The notes under the pieces were generated by a model. The model had not been told where the DNA came from, did no database searches, and worked only from the letters and a program-made list of their open reading frames with translations. Positions 8,136-13,926 of a stretch of DNA of 19,193 nucleotides are shown piece by piece. The translations under genes and the position numbers were made by a program. The stretch comes from Pseudomonadota bacterium (lineage in GTDB: Bacteria > Pseudomonadota > Gammaproteobacteria > Xanthomonadales > Xanthomonadaceae): contig JAEWOJ010000146.1 of NCBI GenBank assembly GCA_023399815.1, forward strand, positions 1-19,193, in the 5' to 3' direction. How positions within the stretch are numbered: position 1 is the stretch's first letter; every line of letters begins with the position of its first letter.

Positions 8136-8744
8136 ATGCGACTTGTCTCGATTCTTATTTTTTCATTACTCCTGACCAGCTGTGATGTTAAGCGAGACTA
8201 TGGGCAGCAAGTCCTGCTAAGTGACGGTCGAATTATTCATGCAAAGTATGAAACTGTTGTTGGCCCTAATGAGTTCCTTTTGCCGGGACAGGGCCCGACA
8301 AAACAACTAGAGGTCACCTTCAGTTCGCCAGCAGGGGACGTCGTTTGGCCTGGAACTGTGCCTGAGTCAGGCCGCAGAACAGGGAGCCTTTTCCCAGATG
8401 CGTTCCACTTACTCGGCGATACGCCTGTTGTCGTAATGACCGTAGTAGATGGTCAATGCCCACACTTTGGTAATCCGGAAAATAGCCTTGTTGCGTATGC
8501 CTATGAACAGAATAAATGGAAACGCATTTCATCCGACCACATTCCTTTGTCATGGCGACTGAATTTAATGGGTATGATGAACAACCGATTTCTACAAGCC
8601 GGGCATACATACACAATAGAAGAGATTCGAGGATCCTCTCTCGTTTCCATAGACCCACAGGATTACAGCAAAAACAACACCTTGGAGCAGAAGATTGAAA
8701 GGCTTCGCAAAATGCGTTTGCTATGCTCTCAGAAGGGCACCTAA
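8136..8744 (+). CDS. Cassette-encoded lipoprotein of unknown function
   Basis: 202 residues. The N-terminus MRLVSILIFSLLLTSC is a lipoprotein signal with lipobox LTSC, acylated Cys at residue 16, so it is predicted to be exported and membrane-anchored. The mature part has no motif I recognise. It is predicted mostly beta/mixed, with no further membrane segments and a charged C-terminal helix (NNTLEQKIERLRKMR). The ATG is only 3 bases after attC 1, so the only possible Shine-Dalgarno is TTAGG of the attC core itself. The stop codon (TAA, 8742-8744) is formed by the next attC. AT-richer than the flanking chromosome, as usual for a cassette gene. Confidence 0.72.
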   Translation: MRLVSILIFSLLLTSCDVKRDYGQQVLLSDGRIIHAKYETVVGPNEFLLPGQGPTKQLEVTFSSPAGDVVWPGTVPESGRRTGSLFPDAFHLLGDTPVVVMTVVDGQCPHFGNPENSLVAYAYEQNKWKRISSDHIPLSWRLNLMGMMNNRFLQAGHTYTIEEIRGSSLVSIDPQDYSKNNTLEQKIERLRKMRLLCSQKGT

Positions 8745-8798
8745 CAACCCATTCAAGCCGACGCCGCTCCGCGGCGCGGCTTAATTCCGGCGTTAGAC
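8739..8798 (+). repeat. attC site 2
   Basis: 60 bp: R'' ACCTAAC (8739-8745), R' GTTAGAC (8792-8798). The interior pairs as ATTCAAGCCGACGCCGC and GCGGCGCGGCTTAATT, with an extrahelical base in the left arm, typical of folded attC sites. Confidence 0.92.
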
Positions 8799-8816
8799 CG
8801 CAGGAAGAAAACAGTC

Positions 8817-9119
8817 GTGAATCCATCAGAACAGCCAAGAGAGTCTGACCTTGAGCATGTGGCATCGATCAGTGGCAGCGACGTTCAAGCCATTGATGCG
8901 GCTGTCATCGACGCGCTAACACTGTCTTGGAGTGACGCAAAGAACGTAGTTGCAAGCGCATACGCTTCCTTGCTCTCAAGTTTTCCAGCGGTGCCAGACG
9001 TCTTCTTCTCATACCGTCTGCGCAAGCTTGTGGCTGCTGGTGCCGTAGAGGCAGTGGGCACTGTTGACAGGCAACTTAACTATCAAGTCAGGCTTAGCAG
9101 CCATGAGCCAGCGGCCTAA
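8817..9119 (+). CDS. Cassette-encoded DUF3658-like small protein
   Basis: 100 residues from a GTG start with AGGAAG at 8802-8807. The pattern (I/L)DAAVIDAL..W..AKNVVASAYASLL, then FFSYRLRKLVAAGAVEAVGTVDRQLNYQVRL resembles the DUF3658 domain, a small winged-helix-like unit seen in other proteobacterial proteins (HxRxRxLVxxGxLExxG...VRL pattern). The function of that domain is not established to my knowledge. It is acidic at the N-terminus with no signal peptide or membrane segment, so it is cytoplasmic. The stop codon lies in the R'' box of attC 3. The family assignment is from memory of the pattern and is moderate. Confidence 0.6.
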   Translation: MNPSEQPRESDLEHVASISGSDVQAIDAAVIDALTLSWSDAKNVVASAYASLLSSFPAVPDVFFSYRLRKLVAAGAVEAVGTVDRQLNYQVRLSSHEPAA

Positions 9120-9173
9120 CAATTCATTCAAGCCGACGCCGCTTCGCGGCGCGGCTTAATTCAGGCGTTAGGA
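9114..9173 (+). repeat. attC site 3
   Basis: 60 bp: R'' GCCTAAC (9114-9120), R' GTTAGGA (9167-9173). The interior AAGCCGACGCCGCTTCGCGGCG plus CGGCTTAATT is nearly identical to attC 2, with a TTCG loop. Confidence 0.92.
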
Positions 9174-9179
9174 CCATCT

Positions 9180-10217
9180 ATGCCGATTACTCACAAGATC
9201 AACGGCAAAGAAGTACATCTCCACAAATCAACCTGCAAGCCATCTTGGGGCGAACCAACCGTTCTAGTTGAGAGCACATGGGACTATGTTGCCCTTTGGT
9301 TGGCGCGCGAAAAACAAAAGCGCGCGCTCTTTTTCTGGGAGCAATCAAGGTCGTTCTACGAAGCAACAAAGTCTCTGCCAAAGACATCGGCGCCGCTCAC
9401 CTCCTACTACTGCTTCCTCAATGCTGTCAAATGCCTACTCACTGTCAAGAAAATTCCGTTTGATGAACGGCACGGAGTCAGTGGCTGGACGAAAAAGGGC
9501 TCGGCTGGTCTTGCTCGCGAGTTCGTTAAGTTTAAGAACAAGGGGATTCTTCCAGAGTTATGCCGCTATCTTGGCGAAAATGTAAACAACAATGTCTACT
9601 CCGCAAAAGACATTCTCTACAACCTTGCTTACATTCATCGCGCGTATCATTTGACATTCACAAGTCAGCCCGAGCTATTCATTCCAATCTCCAAAGGAAA
9701 ATATGTTCATGCCCCGGCTTCAAAGAAGTCATGGTTCTCTGCTGTGATAGACGCCAATTATGCTCATTCACAAACAGTCGCCATTCTTCCGCCCACATTT
9801 GAGCGCGACAAAGGCGACGCCACTTGCTTTGTCGCACGCCGCAAGAAACGATTTGATTGGATTCGTGGAAAAGCACACAAGAATGCCAATTTGACTCGAC
9901 TTAGTGATTACCATCGAGACACCCGGAAGTATCTGCACTACATCTACGCTCCAATGCGCCTTTGGTACCTCAAACGGAAGGGCGCTGGAGTTAAAGGCTA
10001 CATTGACCGGCACCCAATGGCACTAACGTTCTCGTTGATGCATCGCTTGAGTGAACTTGCTCGCTATAGCCCGGAGTACTTGAGTAGACACTTTGACAGC
10101 CAGCACAACTGGCTACTAAGCGAATTCATTCAAGTTGCACCCTCTCAGTTCATTGACGAGATCTCTGCAGAGATCACTGGCCAGGAATTCATGATCCCCG
10201 GTAGAGCTGCTAGATAG
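9180..10217 (+). CDS. Cassette-encoded YaaC-like protein
   Basis: 345 residues and cytoplasmic. The C-terminal third (HPMALTFSLMHRLSELARYSPEYL, then NWLLSEFIQVAPSQFIDEISAEITG) has the pattern of Bacillus YaaC-family C-termini (F.L..L.RY.P......Y.L.EF....FP...L). The N-terminal WDYVALWLAREKQKRALFFWEQSRSFYEA and TSYYCFLNAVKCLLTVK are also like the family. The biochemical role of YaaC proteins is not known to me; they are often found in accessory regions. The ATG at 9180 is 6 bases after attC 3, so TTAGGA (9168-9173) may serve as Shine-Dalgarno. Lys/Arg-rich and AT-richer than the core genes. Confidence 0.62.
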   Translation: MPITHKINGKEVHLHKSTCKPSWGEPTVLVESTWDYVALWLAREKQKRALFFWEQSRSFYEATKSLPKTSAPLTSYYCFLNAVKCLLTVKKIPFDERHGVSGWTKKGSAGLAREFVKFKNKGILPELCRYLGENVNNNVYSAKDILYNLAYIHRAYHLTFTSQPELFIPISKGKYVHAPASKKSWFSAVIDANYAHSQTVAILPPTFERDKGDATCFVARRKKRFDWIRGKAHKNANLTRLSDYHRDTRKYLHYIYAPMRLWYLKRKGAGVKGYIDRHPMALTFSLMHRLSELARYSPEYLSRHFDSQHNWLLSEFIQVAPSQFIDEISAEITGQEFMIPGRAAR

Positions 10218-10221
10218 ATCA

Positions 10222-10330
10222 CCCTAACAATTCGTTCAAGCCGACACCGCTTCGCGGCGGCGGCAAAGCCTCGTAAGACTGTAGCATTGCCGCCGCCGCA
10301 AATCGGTGCGGCTTAACTCAGGCGTTAGGG
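10222..10330 (+). repeat. attC site 4 (long form)
   Basis: 109 bp: R'' CCCTAAC (10222-10228), R' GTTAGGG (10324-10330). The usual arms enclose an added perfect 13-bp stem, GCGGCGGCGGCAA (10254-10266) with TTGCCGCCGCCGC (10287-10299), and a 20-base loop. Confidence 0.88.
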
Positions 10331-10345
10331 GGCATAGGAGGTTTC

Positions 10346-11116
10346 ATAAACGTCTTTATTAGCTGGTCTGGGGAGCGCAGCAAAAGAGTTGCGCTCTTTC
10401 TTAGGGAGTGGCTCTCCTGTGTCCTACAAAACGTTAATCCATGGGTGTCTTCCAAGGATATAGATCGCGGATCGCTATGGTTCTCCGAGATAAGTCAAAA
10501 GCTGGGTGAGACTGCTGTCGGTATCATTTGCCTCACTCAAGAGAACAAAGAGAAGCCGTGGATTCTTTTTGAGGCGGGAGCTCTGGCCAAGGGACTTAAC
10601 TCAAATCGTGTATGCACGCTGCTTATTGATCTTGAGCCGAAAGATATTGGCGATCCTCTCGCTCAGTTCAATCACACGGCCCCAGATAAGGCGGGCATCC
10701 TTGACCTAGTGTCAACATTAAACGTGGCATCAGGAACGAAACTTCTTGATGATCAGGTACTGAGAAGGGTGTTTGATACATACTGGCCGCAGTTTGAATC
10801 AGAGTTCTCAGAGATTCTCACTTCAACGCCAAACACTCAGACTAAGCCGAGAGCTAAAGATGACATGCTTTCAGAGATTCTTGACAACACGAGATCTCTT
10901 TCTAGTCGCATAAGAAAGTTGGAAGAGCAAACGATTCGGCTTGGCAATTCAGGCATGCACTCCCCCACTCCGCTCAGCGAGCAGACCCTCCACAGCTTGA
11001 TGCTTGAACGACTCGCAAATGATCCTGCCTTCAGAAGTGAGCACGGCCTCCCAGACGAGTTGCTAAAAACGTACTACGGGATCACGCGTCCGAAGCCCAA
11101 AAAGGATGTCCCCTAA
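10346..11116 (+). CDS. TIR-domain protein, probable ATA start
   Basis: From codon 10346 the product is 256 residues: (M)NVFISWSGERS, the first strand and box-1 region of a bacterial TIR-like domain, then WVSSKDIDRGSLW, GIICLTQENKEKPWILFEAGALAK (conserved Glu76, the family's putative NAD-hydrolase glutamate) and TLLIDL. After about residue 160 come a linker and a heptad-like coiled coil (MLSEILDNTRSLSSRIRKLEEQ). TIR proteins of this type cleave NAD or signal in anti-phage defence; activity here is inferred. The first normal start codon is GTG 10445, but that would delete the first 33 residues, including FISWSG. AGGAGG (10336-10341) sits 4 bases before ATA 10346, supporting ATA as an initiator or a mutated ATG. 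Confidence 0.78.
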   Translation: MNVFISWSGERSKRVALFLREWLSCVLQNVNPWVSSKDIDRGSLWFSEISQKLGETAVGIICLTQENKEKPWILFEAGALAKGLNSNRVCTLLIDLEPKDIGDPLAQFNHTAPDKAGILDLVSTLNVASGTKLLDDQVLRRVFDTYWPQFESEFSEILTSTPNTQTKPRAKDDMLSEILDNTRSLSSRIRKLEEQTIRLGNSGMHSPTPLSEQTLHSLMLERLANDPAFRSEHGLPDELLKTYYGITRPKPKKDVP

Positions 11117-11171
11117 CAATTCATTCCAAGCCGACGCCGCTTTGCGGCGCGGATCAATTCAGGCGTCAGGC
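11111..11171 (+). repeat. attC site 5, degenerate R' core
   Basis: 61 bp: R'' CCCTAAC (11111-11117) is normal, but the R' core reads GTCAGGC (11165-11171) instead of GTTAGGC. The arms are also altered (CATTCCAAG with one added C; CGGATCAATT). The recombination triplet GTT is lost, so the site is probably poorly active or dead. Confidence 0.85.
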
Positions 11172-11183
11172 ATCATTACACAC

Positions 11184-11750
11184 ATGAAAATCTACGAGGC
11201 CAAGAAACACATCACAAGACAGCGAGTCCTCGCCACAGTCGTCATGGTTTTTTCAATATTGTTCTTTGCATGTGCAGCGCTAAAGAGCATCTATTTTTAT
11301 ATGACCGGTGACACAACTACCTTCTCATCTCTAAGCCGCTGGGTTCAACGGCTCATCTATTTCATCTACGAGAGAACACAGTTTGTTTCGTGGTTCTGGG
11401 AGTGGGCTCCCGTCATCAATCCGAAGGAGCCCAACACACCTGGCAACCTCGGATTTCTCTTCGTTGTCGTCTGCGGGGCTATTGGACGCGTCATTTGGGA
11501 TAGTGCATCAAGCCTGTCATCACGAATCAAGAAAACCATTCTGAAAGTCGAAGAGTTTGGGTGGGAACAAGAACTCATGGCGCAGCGTGGACAAATTGCA
11601 GGGACAAAGCCCGACGTACTTCAAATTAACATTGAGTTGGAACAGAAAGACCAGTGGTATAAGCGGCCGACAGGCCTTGTCCTGCTCGGATTAGCCATTG
11701 CAATCTTTGGCCAGTGGCTGAATATTCAATTCGGGCTCGTTAAGCCGTGA
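11184..11750 (+). CDS. Cassette-encoded YniB-like membrane protein
   Basis: 188 residues from ATG 11184. Hydrophobic segments are at about residues 16-38 (ATVVMVFSILFFACAAL), 83-103 (LGFLFVVVCGAIGRVI) and 165-183 (PTGLVLLGLAIAIFGQWL). The order of segments and the region FWEWAP...NTPGNLGFLF...DSASSLSSRIKK...EQELMAQRGQ parallel E. coli YniB (FWYNSP, LQDSGARMSRQ, EDQLILEKAKGEEG), a 178-residue inner-membrane protein of unknown function. An in-frame ATG at 11106 lies in the previous cassette and would translate through attC 5, so it was not chosen. The Shine-Dalgarno is poor. The stop TGA precedes attC 6. Confidence 0.65.
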   Translation: MKIYEAKKHITRQRVLATVVMVFSILFFACAALKSIYFYMTGDTTTFSSLSRWVQRLIYFIYERTQFVSWFWEWAPVINPKEPNTPGNLGFLFVVVCGAIGRVIWDSASSLSSRIKKTILKVEEFGWEQELMAQRGQIAGTKPDVLQINIELEQKDQWYKRPTGLVLLGLAIAIFGQWLNIQFGLVKP

Positions 11751-11751
11751 G

Positions 11752-11818
11752 GCCCAACCCTACAGTCAACCGGACCTGCGCGAAAAACCGCGTAGGCCGT
11801 TCGCTTTGACCGTTAGGT
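11752..11818 (+). repeat. attC site 6, unrelated type
   Basis: 67 bp: R'' GCCCAAC (11752-11758), L box pair AGTCAA/TTTGAC, R' GTTAGGT (11812-11818). The central stem CGGACCTGCGCG with CGCGTAGGCCG and an AAAAA loop. It shares only the core boxes with the other six sites, so this cassette was probably captured from a different source. Confidence 0.82.
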
Positions 11819-11822
11819 TGCC

Positions 11823-12308
11823 GTGAGAGTCCGCCGCCCCTTGCTGATTGCCTTACTATCTCTCGCCTTCGCATTATATTTGCGCGTAGCGAGGGGTTCC
11901 TTTGTTAGGGAGTGGGCCAGCTCACTAATTGGGTATGAGTGGCGAGCAATTGCCGAGCATGTCTTTGCCGCTTTCGGCTTATCTCTAGCACTTGCTTTGA
12001 TCTTTCTTGGTACGTTCAGGAACCTCGGTAGAACTCCCTCAGGTAGCCAAGCACAACAAGTTATGCTGGCCTGCTTCTTTGGTTTGTTCGCAATCGGGTA
12101 CGCCATCGGCAGCTATCTATTCGAACATGATCAGGCATTTTCTGGGGTTTACGGCGGTGCCGCTCGTGGCTACTTCCAGTACGGACAGTGGTATGCAGAT
12201 CTAGCAGGATTGGCGTTGGCAGCTGGTTACATGATTTTGGAGCTTGCAATTCATCGGGGGCGACCTAACAATTCATCCAAGCCGACGCTGCTTCGCGGCA
12301 CGGCCTAA
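11823..12308 (+). CDS. Cassette-encoded small membrane protein of unknown function
   Basis: 161 residues from GTG 11823. Four hydrophobic segments: about 8-20 (IALLSLAFALYLRV), 46-66 (AFGLSLALALIFLGTF), 82-102 (MLACFFGLFAIGYAIGSYLF) and 132-150 (LAGLALAAGYMILELAI). I do not recognise the family. The start is 4 bases after attC 6, so TTAGG of the attC core is the only Shine-Dalgarno candidate. The frame passes the TAA of attC 7 and stops inside it, so the last 15 or so residues (PNNSSKPTLLRGTA) are translated attC sequence, a common trait of cassette ORFs that lost their own stop. Confidence 0.65.
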   Translation: MRVRRPLLIALLSLAFALYLRVARGSFVREWASSLIGYEWRAIAEHVFAAFGLSLALALIFLGTFRNLGRTPSGSQAQQVMLACFFGLFAIGYAIGSYLFEHDQAFSGVYGGAARGYFQYGQWYADLAGLALAAGYMILELAIHRGRPNNSSKPTLLRGTA

Positions 12309-12329
12309 TTTTCACACCGCGCATTAGGC
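12263..12329 (+). repeat. attC site 7, degenerate R' core
   Basis: R'' ACCTAAC (12263-12269) and arms AATTCATCCAAGCCGACGCTGC/GCGGCACGGCCTAATT are recognisable, but the right end reads GCATTAGGC (R' ATTAGGC, 12323-12329), so the G of the GTT triplet is replaced by A and the spacing is stretched. Probably inactive. It is the last attC of the array. Confidence 0.8.
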
Positions 12330-12341
12330 TCACATAGGCAA

Positions 12342-12374
12342 ATGCCATGGGCGGCTTTCGTCCGCCCACGGCAT
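12342..12374. terminator. Terminator hairpin of symE copy B
   Basis: ATGCCATGGGCGG (12342-12354) pairs with CCGCCCACGGCAT (12362-12374) with one mismatch. It is placed 8 bases after the symE B stop on the minus strand, the same position and ATGCC/GGCAT foot as the copy A terminator. The T run is weak. Confidence 0.65.
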
Positions 12375-12382
12375 GAAGCAAG

Positions 12383-12604
12383 CTATTCCTCAGCAGCAAT
12401 CACTATGCCCCGCCGGGTCACTATCACCCGCGCGTTCTGGCCGACTTTGAGGCCTGCGGCCTCCAGCCAGTCGCCGCACAGTCGCAGGTAGGGCACCTGT
12501 CGGGTCTTGAAGCGGCGGTCCTTTTCCTTGGCTCGGCTCTCGTAATACTGGCAGCCGACTTTCAGGATGCGCGACGTAAACCGGGGTTCGGCCTGTTCGG
12601 TCAT
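12383..12604 (-). CDS. symE: SymE-family toxin, copy B
   Basis: 73 residues. It shares most of its core with copy A (LKVGCQYYES...RQVPYLRLCGDWLEAAGLKVGQNARVIVTRRGIVIAAEE). The N-terminal 15 residues differ. The ATG at 12604 has AGGAG (12611-12615, minus) at 6-base spacing. It lies between the last attC and prmB and is read in the same direction as prmB; the promoter of its leader starts 3 bases past the prmB stop codon. The gene is GC-richer than the cassette ORFs, so it may be the older resident copy. As for copy A, the toxin role is known for E. coli SymE and is inferred here. Confidence 0.82.
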   Translation of the reverse strand: MTEQAEPRFTSRILKVGCQYYESRAKEKDRRFKTRQVPYLRLCGDWLEAAGLKVGQNARVIVTRRGIVIAAEE

Positions 12605-12610
12605 GACGAT

Positions 12611-12753
12611 CTCCTACGATTCGTTCTGTCTATTTCGCCTCCTGTTCAGAGAGGCGGCCGGGTGCTTGAACACGGTCGTAGGGCCGCCCGCAGCTTTTCC
12701 CTTTCGGGTCTTGCATGACTGCGCGCCACCCGGCCATAGAAAGCGCGGGGTAC
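12611..12753 (-). promoter_or_regulatory. Structured 5' leader of symE copy B
   Basis: Equivalent to the copy A leader: hairpin CGCCTC/GAGGCG (12636-12641, 12651-12656) with loop CTGTTCAGA; long stem GCCGGGTG/CACCCGGC (12657-12664, 12727-12734); internal CGG/CCG and CCC/GGG hairpins; and conserved GGGTCTTG.ATGACTG and CGGCCATAGAAA blocks. TGAACA (12667-12672) complements TGTTCA in the loop (12643-12648) and in the upstream short RNA (12800-12805). The CCATAG/CTATGG hairpin of copy A is not kept here. Confidence 0.65.
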
Positions 12754-12811
12754 AAAAAAGCCACTGGGCTGTCGGGAGTGGCTTCCGCCTACGAAGGTGT
12801 GTTCAGCACCT
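12754..12811 (-). ncRNA. Putative short terminated RNA upstream of symE copy B
   Basis: Minus strand: 5' hairpin AGGTG/CACCT (12795-12799, 12807-12811) with loop TGTTCAG (+ strand), then terminator stem GCCACT/AGTGGC (12760-12765, 12777-12782) followed by six Ts (12759-12754). Expected start is about 12811 from the promoter at 12818-12847, which gives about 58 nt. The layout is the same as the RNA before copy A. Confidence 0.55.
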
Positions 12812-12817
12812 GCGCAG

Positions 12818-12847
12818 GATCTAAACACTGCCTTCCGGCAGGGTCAA
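12818..12847 (-). promoter_or_regulatory. Sigma-70-like promoter for the symE copy B transcript
   Basis: TTGACC (12847-12842), an 18-base spacer and TAGATC (12823-12818) on the minus strand. The -35 is identical to that of copy A. It begins 2 bases beyond the prmB stop codon (12852-12850). Confidence 0.6.
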
Positions 12848-12849
12848 CG

Positions 12850-13698
12850 TCAGGCAATCCCCCGCAGCCGCCCCAGGGTTACCCGATCCCGCTGCTCCAG
12901 GTCCTGCACGGTTTCCACTTCGTCAAAGCCGCCCTGCTCCAGCAGCGCGCGGATGGCCGGGCCCTGGTCCCAGCCGTGTTCGAGCAGCAGCCAGCCGCCG
13001 GGGACGAGGTGGTCGGGGGCGCCGGCGATGATTTCGCGGATGGCGTCCAGACCGTCGGCGCCGGAGGCCAGGGCCGGGGACGGTTCGAAGCGCAGGTCGC
13101 CCTGCTGCAGGTGCGGGTCGCCGGCGGCGATGTAGGGCGGGTTGCTGGCGATCAGGTCGAAGCGGTCCGCGCCCAGCGCGGCGTACCAGTGGCCGCGGCG
13201 GAACCAGACGTTGTCCAGGCCGTGGGCCTGGGCGTTCTTCACCGCCACCGCCAGGGTGGGGCCGAGCAGGTCGGTGGCCATCACCGTGGCCAGCGGGCGT
13301 TCGCTGGCGATGGACAGGGCGATGGCGCCACTGCCGGTGCCCAGGTCGGCGACGCGCGCCATGTGGTCTGGCGGCAGCCGCGCCAGCGCCTGTTCGACCA
13401 GCAGTTCGGTCTCCGGGCGCGGGATCAGGGTGGCGGTGTTGACCTGCAGGTCCAGGGTCCAGAAGCCGCGGCGGCCGGTGAGGTAGGCCAGCGGGTGACC
13501 TTCGGCGCGGCGCTGCAGCAGCAGTTCGAAGCGCTGGCGGGCGTCGTCGTCCACCGGGTCGGTGGCGTGGGCGAACAGCCAGGCGCGGTCCACGCCCAGC
13601 ACGTGCAGCAGCAGTTGTTCGGCCTCATGGCGGGCATCCTCGCCGGGCAGGGCGGCGGCGCCTTCCCGCAACAGCTCGGCAACCTTCGGGCTGGACAC
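12850..13698 (-). CDS. prmB: Peptide chain release factor N5-glutamine methyltransferase
   Basis: SAM-dependent methyltransferase of the PrmC/HemK-PrmB type that methylates the Gln of the GGQ motif in RF1/RF2 or a ribosomal protein L3 glutamine. 282 residues: N-terminal helical domain (1-80), RRGFWTLDLQV and LIPRPETELLVE, SAM loop DLGTGSGAIAL (118-128) and the catalytic NPPY (186-189). PrmC (HemK) and PrmB share these marks; the length and the GRRGFW/IPRPETE segments fit PrmC/HemK better, so prmC is a serious alternative symbol. GTG start with AGAGGT (13705-13710, minus) at 6 bases. It is divergent from ahpC. The last codons abut the symE B promoter. Confidence 0.85.
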   Translation of the reverse strand: MSSPKVAELLREGAAALPGEDARHEAEQLLLHVLGVDRAWLFAHATDPVDDDARQRFELLLQRRAEGHPLAYLTGRRGFWTLDLQVNTATLIPRPETELLVEQALARLPPDHMARVADLGTGSGAIALSIASERPLATVMATDLLGPTLAVAVKNAQAHGLDNVWFRRGHWYAALGADRFDLIASNPPYIAAGDPHLQQGDLRFEPSPALASGADGLDAIREIIAGAPDHLVPGGWLLLEHGWDQGPAIRALLEQGGFDEVETVQDLEQRDRVTLGRLRGIA

Positions 13699-13889
13699 TT
13701 CACTACCTCTTCGCGGGACGTTTCCGGGACCGGGAGGATAGTCACCCGGCCTGTCGCTGCCTACCGCGGCGGCGCCGGCTAGGATCGATCCTGCCTATGC
13801 CTATCCGTTCAGCCTGGCGGGCGCGGCGGCTTGGAAAGTCGGGAAAGTGCCCGATATCGGCTTCAAAGACCTCTTTCGGCACTGAATCA

Positions 13890-13926
13890 ATAGCCAATAT
13901 CTATTGATGCGATGCATTCAATTCAT
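13890..13926 (+). promoter_or_regulatory. OxyR operator upstream of ahpC
   Basis: ATAG (13890-13893) N7 CTAT (13901-13904) N7 ATGC (13912-13915) N7 TCAT (13923-13926). The first two quarter-sites match the OxyR consensus ATAGN7CTATN7ATAGN7CTAT perfectly, the other two partly. It ends where the weak -35 of the ahpC promoter would be, the usual place for an activator, and the oxyR gene is downstream. Confidence 0.75.

Larger units (their letters stand above)
7483..12329 (+). mobile_element. Integron gene-cassette array without integrase (CALIN-like)
   Basis: Seven attC sites lie in direct orientation, each just after a cassette ORF: 8020-8132, 8739-8798, 9114-9173, 10222-10330, 11111-11171, 11752-11818 and 12263-12329. 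Five of them share R'' CCTAAC and R' GCGTTAG with the arms AATTC(A/G)TTCAAGCCGAC and CGGCTTAA(C/T)TCAGGCGTTAG; the site at 12263 is a degenerate member, and the one at 11752 belongs to another type. Inter-attC spacing is 0.4-1.1 kb, one ORF per cassette. The genes inside are AT-richer than gdhA and prmB. No intI is visible in the window. A second symE module right of the last attC (to 12847) is probably also part of the island. Confidence 0.9.

Noticed and set aside
10445..10447. GTG as start of the TIR protein
   Set aside because: It removes the first strand (FISWSG) of the domain and has no ribosome site; kept only as a fallback.
11106..11183. Upstream in-frame ATG for the YniB-like gene
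   Set aside because: It lies inside the TIR gene and would translate through attC 5; the ATG at 11184 gives the family length.
8020..12329. Regular repeats that could suggest a CRISPR array
   Set aside because: Units are 60-113 bp with internal palindromes and 0.3-1.1 kb gene-bearing spacers; they have integron core boxes, so they are attC sites.
12383..12604. The small minus-strand genes as MazE/AbrB antitoxins
   Set aside because: The fold is AbrB-like, but GDWLEAAGxxVGQxARVxVTxRGI and the absence of a partner toxin gene fit SymE better.
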